A stretch of 64,000 bases of DNA, taken from Rutpela maculata. Its lineage: Eukaryota > Arthropoda > Insecta > Coleoptera > Cerambycidae. The notes under the pieces were generated by a model. It saw only the letters and a program-made list of their open reading frames with translations. It searched no databases and was not told the origin of the DNA. The position numbers and the translations under genes are program-made. Positions 35,737-46,634 of this stretch are shown here, in pieces; position 1 is the stretch's first letter; each line of letters opens with the position of its first letter. The DNA is taken from positions 95,727,591-95,791,590 of the forward strand of contig OW386287.2 of assembly GCA_936432065.2 (NCBI GenBank), in the 5' to 3' direction.

Positions 35737-36177
35737 CTGAAATTGTATGAGAAAACTATTAAATTGTAATTACTTAGAAAAGAAGGTTTCTAAAAGATAT
35801 ATTTCTAACAAAATGCGACACAAAATCTAAACATAGTGAGATTAAACAAACACTGGGACAATGGACCAGTTTAGTGCGACGTATGAAGCTCCCAAAAGTA
35901 GGAAATGAACAACACATGCAAATCGTAGCGCATTCTCTGAAAATTTGTTATGTATTATTGTGAACCTCACGTATATTATGTCCAAGGATTAAAGTTAATT
36001 CGGGTAAATGGTCATCTCATATTTTAAATTAATCTTTAAATCAAGCATTAAGGATTTTTACTCATATGTTTAACTCTACATCTTTTGAGAATATAATATA
36101 GTACGTAGAAATCCTTAAATATTTTGTGTAAGTAGTAGTAGTAGTAGTAGTACTGTTTATTCACCAAGTTCATACAA
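35737..36177. other. Intron start; LINE-like (TAG)n tail
   Basis: Intronic sequence 5' (minus strand) of the cotransporter exon. TAG repeats at 36132-36153 resemble the (TAC)n tail of minus-strand LINE copies such as 29056-29160. No gene is seen. Confidence 0.45.
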
Positions 36178-37373
36178 ATACTCCAGGGAAATAAGCAAAA
36201 AAATACCCTGTTAGGGACACTCAACCATTCAGACAGCTGACAAGTTTTTCAGGTAATATAGGCCTATAGGTACAAAACCTATACTTTTCCTGCAGTGAAT
36301 TTGGCGTGGTTTTCTAGTTATTAACAATTAAAGGCCAGAAATTGTATACTTTTGCACATTTTTGCCTACCAGTAAAAAATAAAGTATTTGATCAAAATTC
36401 GGAGAAACTATCTTGTAGGGGATTAGAAAACCTTTAAAGTGGATCTTTGAAAATGTCGATATGATTATTTGTTGCTTGGAAAATTGCAAAGAACGGTTTA
36501 TATTCGCATAATATTCAATTAACAATAAATATTGCAAAAATCAACCTACGACTATATTACGTAAAAAATTGGGTCTTGTACTACTTAATATATGGTAAAA
36601 ATTTCAAATCGATTAATTAAATAGTTTTGGCAAAATTGTAAATGTTTATCCCAGAGATGTTTTTTTTTTTTTCAATAACATTATATGCACAATAATGAAA
36701 ATACAATGGTTTTACGGGTATCTCATGAAAGGGGAAGAGTTGTTTTATCGAAATAAATTATTAGAGCTAAAAAAATGTTTTCATTATTGCAAAATCTCAT
36801 TCCAAAAACCCTATTAACTTAACTTAACTTATAAACAAATAGAATAACTTCGTTGCTATTACTCATAGAAAAATGCCTTTTTCATATTCGAAACACTGGC
36901 ATTTTTACACGAATTTGAAAAAAAAAATTGTCCCAGGTCAATATGGGGCACAGTTAGCCGTTTTTTTTTTAAATTCACAGCTACTTTGTTTATAACAATT
37001 AAAAAACGTAACTAGCCCCATTTTAAAGATAAAGAGCTGAAGTTTTTGTGTGAAAAAATTGAAAACGATTGCACTTCAACAGGTCAACAGGTTGTTTACC
37101 AAGTAATTTGTTTAAACATTTTTTTAATTGTTTTTTTTTTTAATTGTTATCGGGAAATATAGAAATTACTTAATACACTTCAACAAACAAAATTTTATTA
37201 TAAACAATTAATTTTTGTCATTAATTTTATATAAGAAATACGCTATCCTTTATAAATTGCATTTATTTTACCCTATTAGTTTTATTTAAATATTCTTACA
37301 ATTATTTACAAATGTATTTTTTACTATTTGATAATATTGAAATCATTACTGATAAATGTACACAATGAAAAAT
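36178..37373. repeat. Left arm of large inverted-repeat element
   Basis: This arm is the reverse complement of ~57030-58045 over most of its length. Shared landmarks include TATAGGCCTATAGG-type sequence (36262 against 57958), GTAGGCAAAAATGTGC (57860) and AAATCATTACTGATAAATG (37351). Indels of up to ~200 bp separate the arms. It is interrupted at 37373 by the LINE; its continuation is 56231-56345. No coding capacity is seen. Confidence 0.8.
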
Positions 37374-37442
37374 CTCTTAAACACAGTTCAAAGCCAACAG
37401 TGATATTTGCTGCTCTTTGAAAGTTTTATATTGTGATTAAAA

Positions 37443-38763
37443 ATGTCATCAGAAAGTGATGGAAGTGAAATGGAGGTTGTAGAGGACACTCAAGGATGGA
37501 CACAGGCAAAGATAGACGGGAAAAACACCAAGAGGAAAAGACTAGGGTTTTCACAAGAACAGATTAACAATATTATTATAGGAAATGCTCCACAAACCAG
37601 CCAAACAAAAAAATGTTGAGATAAATTCTGCCACAAAAAACACAGGAGATAAAAATTCACTAACGCACAAAAACACCAACCCAAACAAAAACCAATCCCC
37701 TCATATGAATAAAATATACCACAAAAAATATGAACATTTATTTTTGATAACAGCTAAGAGCAGTTACACAAGATTAGACTTTACAAACCTCTGGAGTAAC
37801 TTCTTTCCTAATATTAAGGACATAATCATACAAACAAAAAAAGGATTTCTACTAAAAACAAATACTCCTGAACAATCTATTTCTAACACTTTAAACAAAA
37901 TGGTAGAAGTGGGAAGAGTTCTTAGCTTCCACAAAACGTCTCCAAACACCAAAACTCCCACACCTGCTGTAAGTCCAAGCTACTCAGTAATCATAGAAAA
38001 TATCCAACCTGAAATAGAAGACAAAACGGTCAGTGAAATCTTGAACGAGCAAAAATTCGAACACCGATACTGCAGAAGAATTTTATCACGCCTAACTAAC
38101 AAATCTACTACTTTTATTCGAATAATCACTGGTTCACAAAATACTTTTGAAACCCTTCTCACCGAGGGACTCTTTTTTAACTACCGACATTATCTAGTTT
38201 ACCCCAGCAAGCCACCACCACCAACACCAAATGTCTGAAGCAAATGTCTAGCATTTGATCACAACAGAATCTTGTACAACCCCCGTCAAATGTTCCAAAT
38301 GTCTGGGAACACATCCATCTAACAAATGCTCTTCCCATTACCACCTAAATGTACCAGCTGTGGCTCCGAGGAACACCAAGCACGGTCATTCAAATGCCCC
38401 AACAGACCGAAAGCACCAATTGATGGCATTCCAAATGTACAGATAAAACCTCTAAATAAGAAGTCTCACGAAATATCACAAAAAAACAAAAACTTTAGAA
38501 TCCACGCTCCTGTCACCATACACGACATGATAATAAACACCTATATTAATGAGATAAATGAGCCAAACAACAAAAGCAGAGAGGAACAGTTGATTAAACT
38601 GCGAAACCGCTTCATAAACAATTTCAATGTAGACACAACAGCAGTGTTCACTGGAAACAGAGTGTATATTCTAATATTCAAAATGGACGGACAAGACCCC
38701 TACTCTCCCACAGAGCCCATAAACCAGGCAAATAATGTACAGCACGATTATTTCAGAAACTAA
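37443..38763 (+). pseudogene. LINE ORF1 (gag-like, CCHC zinc knuckles)
   Basis: ORF1 of jockey-type LINEs makes an RNA-binding protein that packages the element's RNA. ATG at 37443 opens a short acidic N-terminus. A frameshift at an A7 run (~37604) moves to the frame 37585-38238. A second shift near 38230-38330 leads to the frame ending at 38763. CCHC knuckles are visible (CSKCLGTHPSNKC region, then CTSCGSEEHQARSFKC). The 3' end overlaps the ORF2 start at 38735, as usual for these elements. Confidence 0.8.
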
Positions 38764-39005
38764 TATCTTGTATGCAAACATCAATAGCTACACATCCAAG
38801 AATCATCTAATTAATAATTTTATAGAAAACAATAATATTCAGTGTGCAATGTTCGTGGAGACAAAAACAAAAAAAGACAGCAATACGTCATACAGAGACC
38901 GGAGTACCCTTCGACATGACGGTAACCCAATATACAATCATGCAAGAGGTGGAAGCTTAGTACAAACACATCCTGACCTTAAAATGGGAAAAGCAAACCC
39001 ACCCA
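38735..39005 (+). pseudogene. LINE ORF2, N-terminal endonuclease part
   Basis: The start at ATG 38735 overlaps the end of ORF1. It encodes the beginning of an APE-type endonuclease (LYANINSYTSK, then AMFVETKTK with the catalytic glutamate). It runs intact to the Polinton insertion; the reading frame resumes in phase at 54579 after the element and one target duplication. Confidence 0.8.
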
Positions 39006-39600
39006 AGTAGTTATGCAGTACCAATACTGGCGCAATTCAAGGTCAAGCTGGAGCTGCGGCTGTAGCTGTGACGTCAGCACGCCTGCAGCCCCGCGGGGGG
39101 CGGGCAGGTGATAGATGATAGATCCTATGATCTAGGTTCTAGTGTGAGGTGAGATAATGCTAGATGATAGATCCTATTATCTAGGTTGTAGTGTGAGGTG
39201 GGATCTTCTTAGATGATAGGTGATAGGACCTAATGGGAGGGGGGAGATGGGAGATCCAATCCCCGAGCTTAGATAAGAGATTATATCTAAAAGGACGTGG
39301 CTGAGAGTATACAGGGTGTGTCTAAAATAAGATGGCTGCCGTTTATTGACTAATAGTATTGTATGTTTACGTTAGTGGGCGTTAAGAAAATGGCTACTGA
39401 CGTCCATCATTGAGATTAAATAGACAAGTCTTATAATTATGAGATAAATATTCATTTACTTCTATATGTTAAGATTTCAATGTAAAACTGTGACCAAATG
39501 CAGAGACGTTATCGGATTCCAGGAAATTGTTAATGTAAATAAATGCGACTGCCTACGGCTATATGTATATTTAAAACGTGATTAATTACCTTTAGATAAC
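39006..39600 (+). repeat. Polinton left terminal inverted repeat
   Basis: This matches 53858-54573 in inverse orientation, from AGTAGTTATGCAG to GATAAC at 39600. It contains a GC-rich stem (CCCCGCGGGG, ~39090) and several ATAGATGATAGATCCTA-type direct repeats (39110-39260). A shorter duplicate of its inner part (ATAAATATTCATT...GTTATCGGATTCC) recurs at ~39680-39775, outside the paired region. Confidence 0.93.
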
Positions 39601-39984
39601 TACAGCGGCTAGATCAAAGGAAATATCGAGACCCAATATAAACGCTTTTCAGACAAGTCTCTTTAGCCCGAGTTTTATATAAGATAAATATTCATTCGCT
39701 TCTCTACGTTTAGATTTCAATTTAATAAGAATATAATGCAGAGCTGTTATCGGATTCCGAGAAATTGTTAATGTAAACAAATGAAATCATTTCTGATAGT
39801 CTACTAACATAAGATAGGTATACGGTAAAGATGCATGCGAAGAATTTTGTGTCTTACAATACATGGTTTCTTATGGGAATATGTAGCCACCCCGCAGCGA
39901 TATAGCAATTTAACATTGTTTTATATGTAAAAGACGAACAGATTATGAAAATTCGGGGGCCTTTTAGAAATCGTTCACTGCAAA

Positions 39985-40016
39985 GTCACGTGACCCTCGG
40001 CCGCCGAGTATAAAAG
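39985..40016 (+). promoter_or_regulatory. PolB promoter: E-box plus TATA box
   Basis: GTCACGTGAC (39985-39994) is a perfect palindromic CACGTG E-box. TATAAAAG (40009-40016) lies 72 bases before the PolB ATG. A transcription start ~30 bases downstream is expected. A similar CACGTG site stands before the right-end genes. Confidence 0.65.
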
Positions 40017-40087
40017 CAGCGTCATCTCCCCACCTCGATCATTAGCTGTTTATCTCTCGCGGTGAACGGTTGTCTAATTGAAACAGT

Positions 40088-43000
40088 ATGTCGTCTACCG
40101 AGACCGTATCTAAACTCAGTACTGATATAATTAATTTAACTAAAAAATCATTGCTGCTCTTAAAGACCGATGATGAAATCGACCAACATATTTCGATAAT
40201 TAATAGCAATATTAAACTAGTAGCCAAGGCAATTAAAATCAAAATTCATATCGATAATAAAGGTGAAAATATATTTAAATTGGAAAATAATTTAGCGCTT
40301 TTAAAATACTACCGAGAGCAATTGAAAAAATTAAAATTAAAAAATAAAATATTAGGCGGTTCCTTAAAGCCGGCAGCACGAAAATATTTAGTATATCAAG
40401 AGGTAGAATCTTGTTTTAAAAATCGTGTTAAGTCCGGTATAATAACTAACGTACAAATTAAAGAACCGGTATTATTTTTTAAAAAAGCGTTTAGGAGCTT
40501 CTCTATTCAAATTAAAAAATGTTTAAAAGATGGGCTAATTAAAGTAAATGTTATTTTTGAATGTAACTTCGTACAGCCTACTAATGGCACAGTGGAATTA
40601 AAAACATTTGCTACAAGGAACGCTGTGATAGACTTAAATACGAATTTAAAGGAATGGTATAAAGAAAATGTATCCGAACGGTTATTGAAACATCTTGAAG
40701 ACTTTCAAGGAAAAGATTCAGGCTGGGCCTTATCGGAAATTATCGGGCTAAGAGTAAATGTTAATAAATATTGTCCTATAACAGTGGGATTATCAACATA
40801 CGCTGAAATGCCAAACTTTATAAAAGAAAAAAAGTGCGTTATTAACGTTAAAAATAATGACGAATATTGCTTCTTATGGTCAGTAGTTTCGGCATTATAC
40901 CCAGCTAAAAAGGATGGGCAGAGAGTAACTTCATATCCTCATTTTAAGGAAGTTTTAAAATATGACGGCATCGAGTTTCCGATGGAATTAAGAAATATTA
41001 AAAAATTCGAACGCTTAAATGATATTTCGATAAACGTATACACCGTAGTTAAAAGGGAAGTTTTACCGGTATGTTTAAGTAAATACAGTTATGAACGCGT
41101 CGTAAATTTATTAATGATTCCTACGAATTCTGCCGATAATTTTACTGATGCTGCGCAATATCATTTTGCTTGGATAAAGAATATGTCTCGATTATTAAAT
41201 AAACAACTATCTTCAGACGGACATCGAGTATTTATTTGCAACCGATGTCTTAATCATTTTACAACTCAAGAACTTCTAGACCGGCATTCAAATGATTGCA
41301 ATTCGAAAACTAATACATGCAAAATTGAATTACCCGGCGAGGATGAAAAGTTTTTAAAATTTAAAAATTACCGATATAAAGAAAGGGTACCGTTCGCTAT
41401 TTATGCCGATTTCGAATGTATCTTAGAGGACTGTGATGCTAACACGAATCAAAATACGCAAAATTACCAGAAACATACGGCTTTTAGCGTCGCGTATTAC
41501 TTAAAATGTTCCTATGATGACAGTCTATCACAATTTAAAATGTACCGAGGCGCCGACTGTCAGTACTGGTTTGTTAAAGAACTTGAAAAAATTTCAGACC
41601 GAGTTAATGTAATCATGTCCGACATAAAACCTATGGAATCGTTAAACGAGACACAAAAAATGAATTCGATCTCGCGCAGGTCTGTCATATCTGTGAGAGG
41701 CCCTTCAAAGAGACGGACATTAAAGTAGCCGATCACAATCATTTAACTGGGTACTATAGGGGACCGGCGCATATGAGATGTAACATTAATTATCAAGATA
41801 GTCACGTGATTCCGGTTATATTTCATTGTTTATCAGGTTACGATGGCCACCTGATAATCAAACAGCTAGCAACGGCATTTGACGGACAAATTTCATTATT
41901 ACCGATTAATAAGGAAAAATACATTTCTTTCACTAAACGAGTTAAAGATACGAAAATTAAACTAAGATTTATTGATTCGTTTAGGTTTATGGCAGACAAA
42001 ATCGAAAAACTAGCTTCCTATCTCGACGATGAGCAGAAACGAATCACTAAATCGTACTGTAATAATGATGAACAATTTCAATTATTAACGCGGAAAGGTG
42101 TTTTTCCTTATGATTATTTAAATTCTTGGGAAAAATTAGACGAGACATCTCTACCGGCTAAAGAAGAATTTTACAGTAAACTGACAGACGAAAACATAAC
42201 AGAGGACGATTATAACCATGCTATAAATATCTGGAATAAATTCGATATTAAGACATTAGGGGAATATTCCGATATATATTTAAAAACAGATGTATTACTG
42301 CTAGCTGATATATTTGAAAATTTCCGCGAGACATGCATACAGACGTACGGACTTGATGCTTTAAATTATTATACTGCTCCGGGACTGGCATTCGACGCGA
42401 TGTTAAAAATAACTAAAGAAAATTTAGAGCTTCTCACAGACATTGATATGATACTAATGATTGAAAAAGGCGTGAGAGGCGGTGTAGCGCAGGTATCTAA
42501 CAGATATTCGAAAGCTAACAACAAGTACATGGGGGATGCGTTTAATCCCGATGAAAGAGAGACTCACATCATGTACTTTGACATCAATAACATGTATGGA
42601 GCCGGGATGTCTGTTCCGCTACCTACAGGTGCTTTCGAGTGGGTACCCGTCGAACAATTTTATGCCTTAGATATTCCAAATTTATCGGACGAGTCAGACA
42701 TCGGTTATATTTTGGAAGTAGATATCGAGTATCCACTTGAATTACATGAGCTACATAAGGATCTCCCGATGTGTCCAGAACATATGGTGCCGCCCGGTTC
42801 AAAACATTCAAAATTAATGACCACTCTGTTAGATAAAACGCGATATGTAATGCATTATAGGACTTTAAAAAAATGTTTAGAACGCGGATTAAAACTCAAG
42901 ACGGTACATAGAATTTTAAAATTTAAACAGTCACGGTGGCTAAAGAAATACATTGATTTAAATACGGATTTACGAAAACAGGCAAGTAACGAGTTTCAGA

Positions 43001-43827
43001 AAAATTTCTATAAGCTAATGAACAATGCGGTGTTCGGAAAGACAATGGAGAATGTCCGCAAGCACAAAGATGTTAAATTGGTAACTAAATGGGAGGGGAG
43101 ATATGGTGCCAAGTCTCTGCTCGCGAAACCGAACTTTCACAGTTCGACTGTCTTCGGCGAGGATATGATTATTATTGAAATGAATCGACTAAAAATTAAA
43201 TTCGATAAGCCAATATATGTGGGGTTCGCCATTTTAGATCTTTCAAAAATTATTCTTTACGATTTTCATTATGATTATATTAAAAAAGAATTCGGTGAGC
43301 AAGCCAAACTACTTTACACTGACACAGACAGTTTAATTTACGAATTTAGCGACGTTGATATATACAAGTACATTAAAAAAGACATCCATCAGTTCGACAC
43401 ATCGGATTATCCTGTAGACAATGTCTACGGAATACCTCATGCAAATAAGAAGGTACTAGGCGTAATGAAAGACGAATGTCAAGGGCGCGTAATGACAGAA
43501 TTCGTAGGACTCCGTGCAAAAATGTATAGTTATAAAGTGGAGGGTGTGTCGGTAAATAAAAAAATCAAGGGTCTCTCGCGTTCGGTAATCAGAAAAATTA
43601 CATTTGAAGACTTTACGAATTGTCTATTTAATAAAGAAATTTTGACCAAAGAGCAGCGATTAATTCGATCAAAGAAACATGAAATATATACTATCAAACA
43701 GAATAAGGTGGCACTCAGTCCGTATGATGATAAAAGAATTATAAATTATATAAATACCGATACGAAACCTTGGGGATATAATTTCCAACAAGTCTCAGCT
43801 CGTCAGATGACGTCATCGACGCAGTGA
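40088..43827 (+). CDS. POLB: Protein-primed DNA polymerase B (one frameshift)
   Basis: This enzyme replicates the linear element. The ATG at 40088 follows a TATA box. The N-terminal part has NDEYCFLWSVVSAL (~residue 258) and a C2H2-type finger (CNRCLNHF to HSNDC, ~384-406). 3'-5' exonuclease: Exo I YADFECIL (~41402), Exo II LSGYDGHL (~41836), Exo III YLKTDVLLLADIF (~42278). Before Exo II is a CHICERPF...DHNHLTGYYRG cysteine/histidine block known in Polinton polymerases. Polymerase motifs: YFDINNMYGAGM (~42574), NNAVFGKTMEN (~43020) and YTDTDSLIY (~43315); all catalytic residues are present. An A6 run at ~41653-41658 is one base short for continuous frame, so the first frame stops at 41728 and the second is open to 43827. 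Full length would be ~1246 residues. The defect may be a real mutation or a homopolymer sequencing error. Confidence 0.95.
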
Positions 43828-43879
43828 AGCGCTTGGCAGTAGCCGTTCGGATTCATTTACTTTAGAGACTTTGATCGCG

Positions 43880-44617
43880 ATGGACGGGTTAGAAAAAGAA
43901 TTGCAGTACAAGCTTGTACTTATCACTCGCGACGTATATGAGAGGTACATTCAAAATGCATTGAATCGGGGTAATTATCAATTAGTTCATAAAATTTTAG
44001 AAAAGATTGTTATACCGGACAAAGCTTTATACTGGATGGCTTTAAGAGATAGTTCTAATTTCGATTTAATGAAAAAAATATTTACGAAAAAACTTCAAAA
44101 CGATATTTTTATTCAACAGTTGGAATATATTTTCCAAAGAGAATGTATTACTCACCTTACCGTATATCGATTACGAGAAGTAATTAACAGACATTATCCC
44201 GCCGCGAATAATAGTTATTTTAGAATTTTTTTAGAAGAATTATTAACGTGTAATGATGATTATATGTCAATTGATTTTTATTCGAAATCGTACCCGGCTA
44301 AAAATATTTCTGATAATTATAAAAGTATTGATTGGTCGATTAATAAAGCATTTTGCGAGGCAGCTTACTTTACACAATACGAATTTCTTGAAATTTTGTT
44401 TCGAGTAATTGGTAGGAATAATATACATTTCAAATTAGATATTAATTTCAATGAAGAGCATAAGCAGTTAATAAAATGGTTGGAGGATAATATATCCAAA
44501 GGTCGCTCTGGGCAGCCGACTGGTTGGAGCTCTGGTCCAGACAGCGGGCACTGGCCATCCACTACCTTAGAAGATTATGTTAAGACGCTTGACATAGTTC
44601 GCCTACATTTTTTGTAA
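43880..44617 (+). CDS. Unknown Polinton protein, 245 aa, helical repeat-like
   Basis: This gene lies 52 bases after PolB on the same strand. The earlier in-frame TTG at 43871 is not needed; ATG 43880 is chosen. The protein is rich in leucine, isoleucine and charged residues with spaced helices (NYQLVHKILEKIV, FLEILFRVIGRN), suggesting an all-helical, possibly ankyrin-like fold, but no motif is decisive. Near the C-terminus a Gly/Ser/Trp/Pro stretch (SGQPTGWSSGPDSGHWP, ~218-234) breaks the otherwise AT-rich coding and may be inserted. AATAAA occurs 41 bases after the stop (44658). Function unknown. Confidence 0.7.
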   Translation: MDGLEKELQYKLVLITRDVYERYIQNALNRGNYQLVHKILEKIVIPDKALYWMALRDSSNFDLMKKIFTKKLQNDIFIQQLEYIFQRECITHLTVYRLREVINRHYPAANNSYFRIFLEELLTCNDDYMSIDFYSKSYPAKNISDNYKSIDWSINKAFCEAAYFTQYEFLEILFRVIGRNNIHFKLDINFNEEHKQLIKWLEDNISKGRSGQPTGWSSGPDSGHWPSTTLEDYVKTLDIVRLHFL

Positions 44618-44744
44618 TTAGTATTAAAGTATTGTAATATAAATATTTTTACATTTAATAAATTAAATTATTTATAAAATGTGTGTTTTTATTTCCTAAT
44701 ACCTATCCTGACATGATGATCATGAGAGAGGCAGGTGAGACAGC

Positions 44745-45475
44745 TTGAACAGCTCCAACAGCTCGAACAGCTCCAACAGGTGTAACAGGTACCGTACCTG
44801 TTACACCTGTTGGAGCTGTTCGAGCTGTTGGAGCTGTTGGAGCTGTTCAAGCAGCCCATATACATATACATATACGTGTATTATATATGGACTGTTTGAA
44901 CAGCTCGAACAGCTCCAACAGCTCCAACAGCTCCAACAGCTCCAACAGGTGTAACAGGTACGGTACCTGTTACACCTGTTCGAGCTGTTGGAGCTGTTGG
45001 AGCTGTTCAAGCAGCCCATATACATATACATATACATGTAATATATAGGGTCAGTTTCAACAGCTCGAACAGCTCCAACAGCTCCAACAGCTCCAACAGG
45101 TGTAACAGGTACGGTACCTGTTACACCTGTTGGAGCTGTTGGAGCTGTTGGAGCTGTTGGAGCTGTTCAAACAGCCCATATACATATACATATACGTGTA
45201 TTATATAGGGTCAGTTTCAACAGCTCGAACAGCTCCAACAGCTCCAACAGCTCGAACAGGTGTAACAGGTACGGTACCTGTTACACCTGTTGGAGCTGTT
45301 GGAGCTGTTGGAGCTGTTGGAGCTGTTCAAGCAGCCCATATACATATACATATACGTGTATTATATATGGTCAGTTCCAACAGCTCGAACAGCTCCAACA
45401 GCTCCAACAGGTGTAACAGGTACGGTACCTGTTACACCTGTTGGAGCTGTTGGAGCTGTTCGAGCTGTTCAGACA
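44745..45475. repeat. Array of five palindromic units between convergent genes
   Basis: Five units, centres near 44793, 44963, 45112, 45272 and 45424 (spacing ~150-170 bp). Each is a long near-perfect palindrome built from 9-mers CTCCAACAG or CTCGAACAG, then GTGTAACAGGTACGGTACC at the centre and the reverse complement. Units are separated by a GCAGCCCATATACATATACA-type spacer. The array lies between the polyadenylation signal of the rightward genes (44658) and that of the leftward genes (minus-strand AATAAA, 45536-45541). Apparent ORFs in it are by-products of the 9-mer period. Confidence 0.95.
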
Positions 45476-45648
45476 CTTAATAAGTATGAGATGCTATCAA
45501 CTCATTGAAATAAAAAAAGATTATTAATAACATTTTTTATTAATATAAAAAAATACAATTAAAATTGTGTAGAATTAATAAAATAATAAAAACACTGGTC
45601 TGGCTATCCGGCGGGAGGGCAGATCGTATGTTAATTAAAAAAAGAAAT

Positions 45649-46075
45649 TTATTGGTCTCGCCGGCTGACAGATCGACCTCTCCAAATCTCCGAAGAAATT
45701 CTGAGTTCAATGGAGTCTGTAACAATTTAAAAAAATATCTATAAGTATTGAGTTATACGAAACAGAAAAAATATTTTAAATACCTTTCATGATGTCGGCT
45801 AAGAGCATCAGCCGGGGCATCTCCTGTGGTGGTGGTGGTGGTGGTGGTGGTGGTGGTTGCGTTACGGGGTCCTGGGGCTGAGGCAGCCCCAGGTACCTCC
45901 AGCCCTCCGGTGGGACTTGGCACATCGAACATTGGCATATATTGCCCGCTATCAGCTCTCTAAGCCCCGTTTGATTGTGCATCTTTGCAACGTCTAACTG
46001 ATCACCGCGCTCTGACTCGAAGCGAGAGCTCTCCCCCCACTTCTCTCTCTCTCTGCCCCCCACCCCACTAGTCAT
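45649..46075 (-). CDS. Possible spliced small Polinton gene, Pro-rich
   Basis: Exon 1 runs from ATG 46075 to 45784, followed by GTATTT. A 67-bp AT-rich intron ends TTGTTACAG, and exon 2 is 45716-45649 (stop TAA). The split codon keeps frame. The product has a charged N-terminus, a CQCSMC cysteine cluster, and ten consecutive prolines encoded by a GGT-type microsatellite (45829-45859). It ends in a basic tail (WRGRSVSRRDQ). Start choice is uncertain; an internal ATG at residue 32 is also possible. No family is recognised. A minus-strand AATAAA lies ~110 bases downstream. Confidence 0.4.
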
Positions 46076-46132
46076 TCATACACGCACACATGTATACAGA
46101 AATAAAAGCCAGTATGGTTAGCATAAATTTGT

Positions 46133-46633
46133 TTATTCAAAATCCTTATCTTTATTTACAATATACCACTGATATATCGAGTAGACATTCTGCCTAGAGC
46201 AGCGTAAATGATTATTAATATGTTTATGACAATGATATTCTAAATTATTTAACATTAAACTATTCATATTATTACAATTATATAAGTCTATAATATTATT
46301 ATTATTAGACAGATAATGCTGAAGCCATCGCTTCTTTTCCAGTCCCTTGACATAAACTTTTGCTTCTCTCTCAAGTACGTGGCTGTCGATGAAGTCCTGC
46401 AGGTCGCCGTACCGGAGATTATCATAAGGCGTGGACCATTGGAGACCGTGCACATGATCAGTTATCCAATTAATTTGCTTCTGAATATTGTGTGTAAGAA
46501 GCCCGTAACTAACGGTCGGTTTAATTATCCGATGTACACACGAGACATCGGTAATATTAAAAATTGAAATTTCTTTACATGTAAAAGCTAACTCCTTTTT
46601 ATGCTGGAAGCCCTGCACGTCTATTATATACAT
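46133..46633 (-). CDS. Conserved Polinton protein, 166 aa, possible RNase H-like fold
   Basis: ATG 46633 is one base from the capsid gene stop, so the two are probably co-expressed. The beginning (MYIIDVQGFQ, then KELAFTCKEISIFN) and the later YVKGLEKKRWLQHY block are a pattern I recall from many insect transposon-associated proteins that look like a DEDD/RNase H-type strand order (acidic residue in strand 1, KGxEK motif). The catalytic set is not obvious, so nuclease activity is only a possibility. The C-terminus is rich in Asn and His. Confidence 0.65.
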   Translation of the reverse strand: MYIIDVQGFQHKKELAFTCKEISIFNITDVSCVHRIIKPTVSYGLLTHNIQKQINWITDHVHGLQWSTPYDNLRYGDLQDFIDSHVLEREAKVYVKGLEKKRWLQHYLSNNNNIIDLYNCNNMNSLMLNNLEYHCHKHINNHLRCSRQNVYSIYQWYIVNKDKDFE

Positions 46634-46634
46634 A

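Noticed and set aside
41560..41742. Programmed -1 frameshift in PolB
   Set aside because: The A6 site lacks a proper X-XXY-YYZ heptamer in the zero frame and no clear downstream pseudoknot was seen; mutation or sequencing error is likelier.
44689..45508. Several overlapping ORFs rich in NSS, CWSC or QLQQL repeats on both strands
   Set aside because: They arise from the 9-mer period of the palindromic array, which is open in many frames; no start context or conservation argument supports them.
45509..45514. Plus-strand AATAAA after the hairpin array
   Set aside because: An earlier AATAAA (44658) fits the upstream gene better; this one would require reading through five hairpins.
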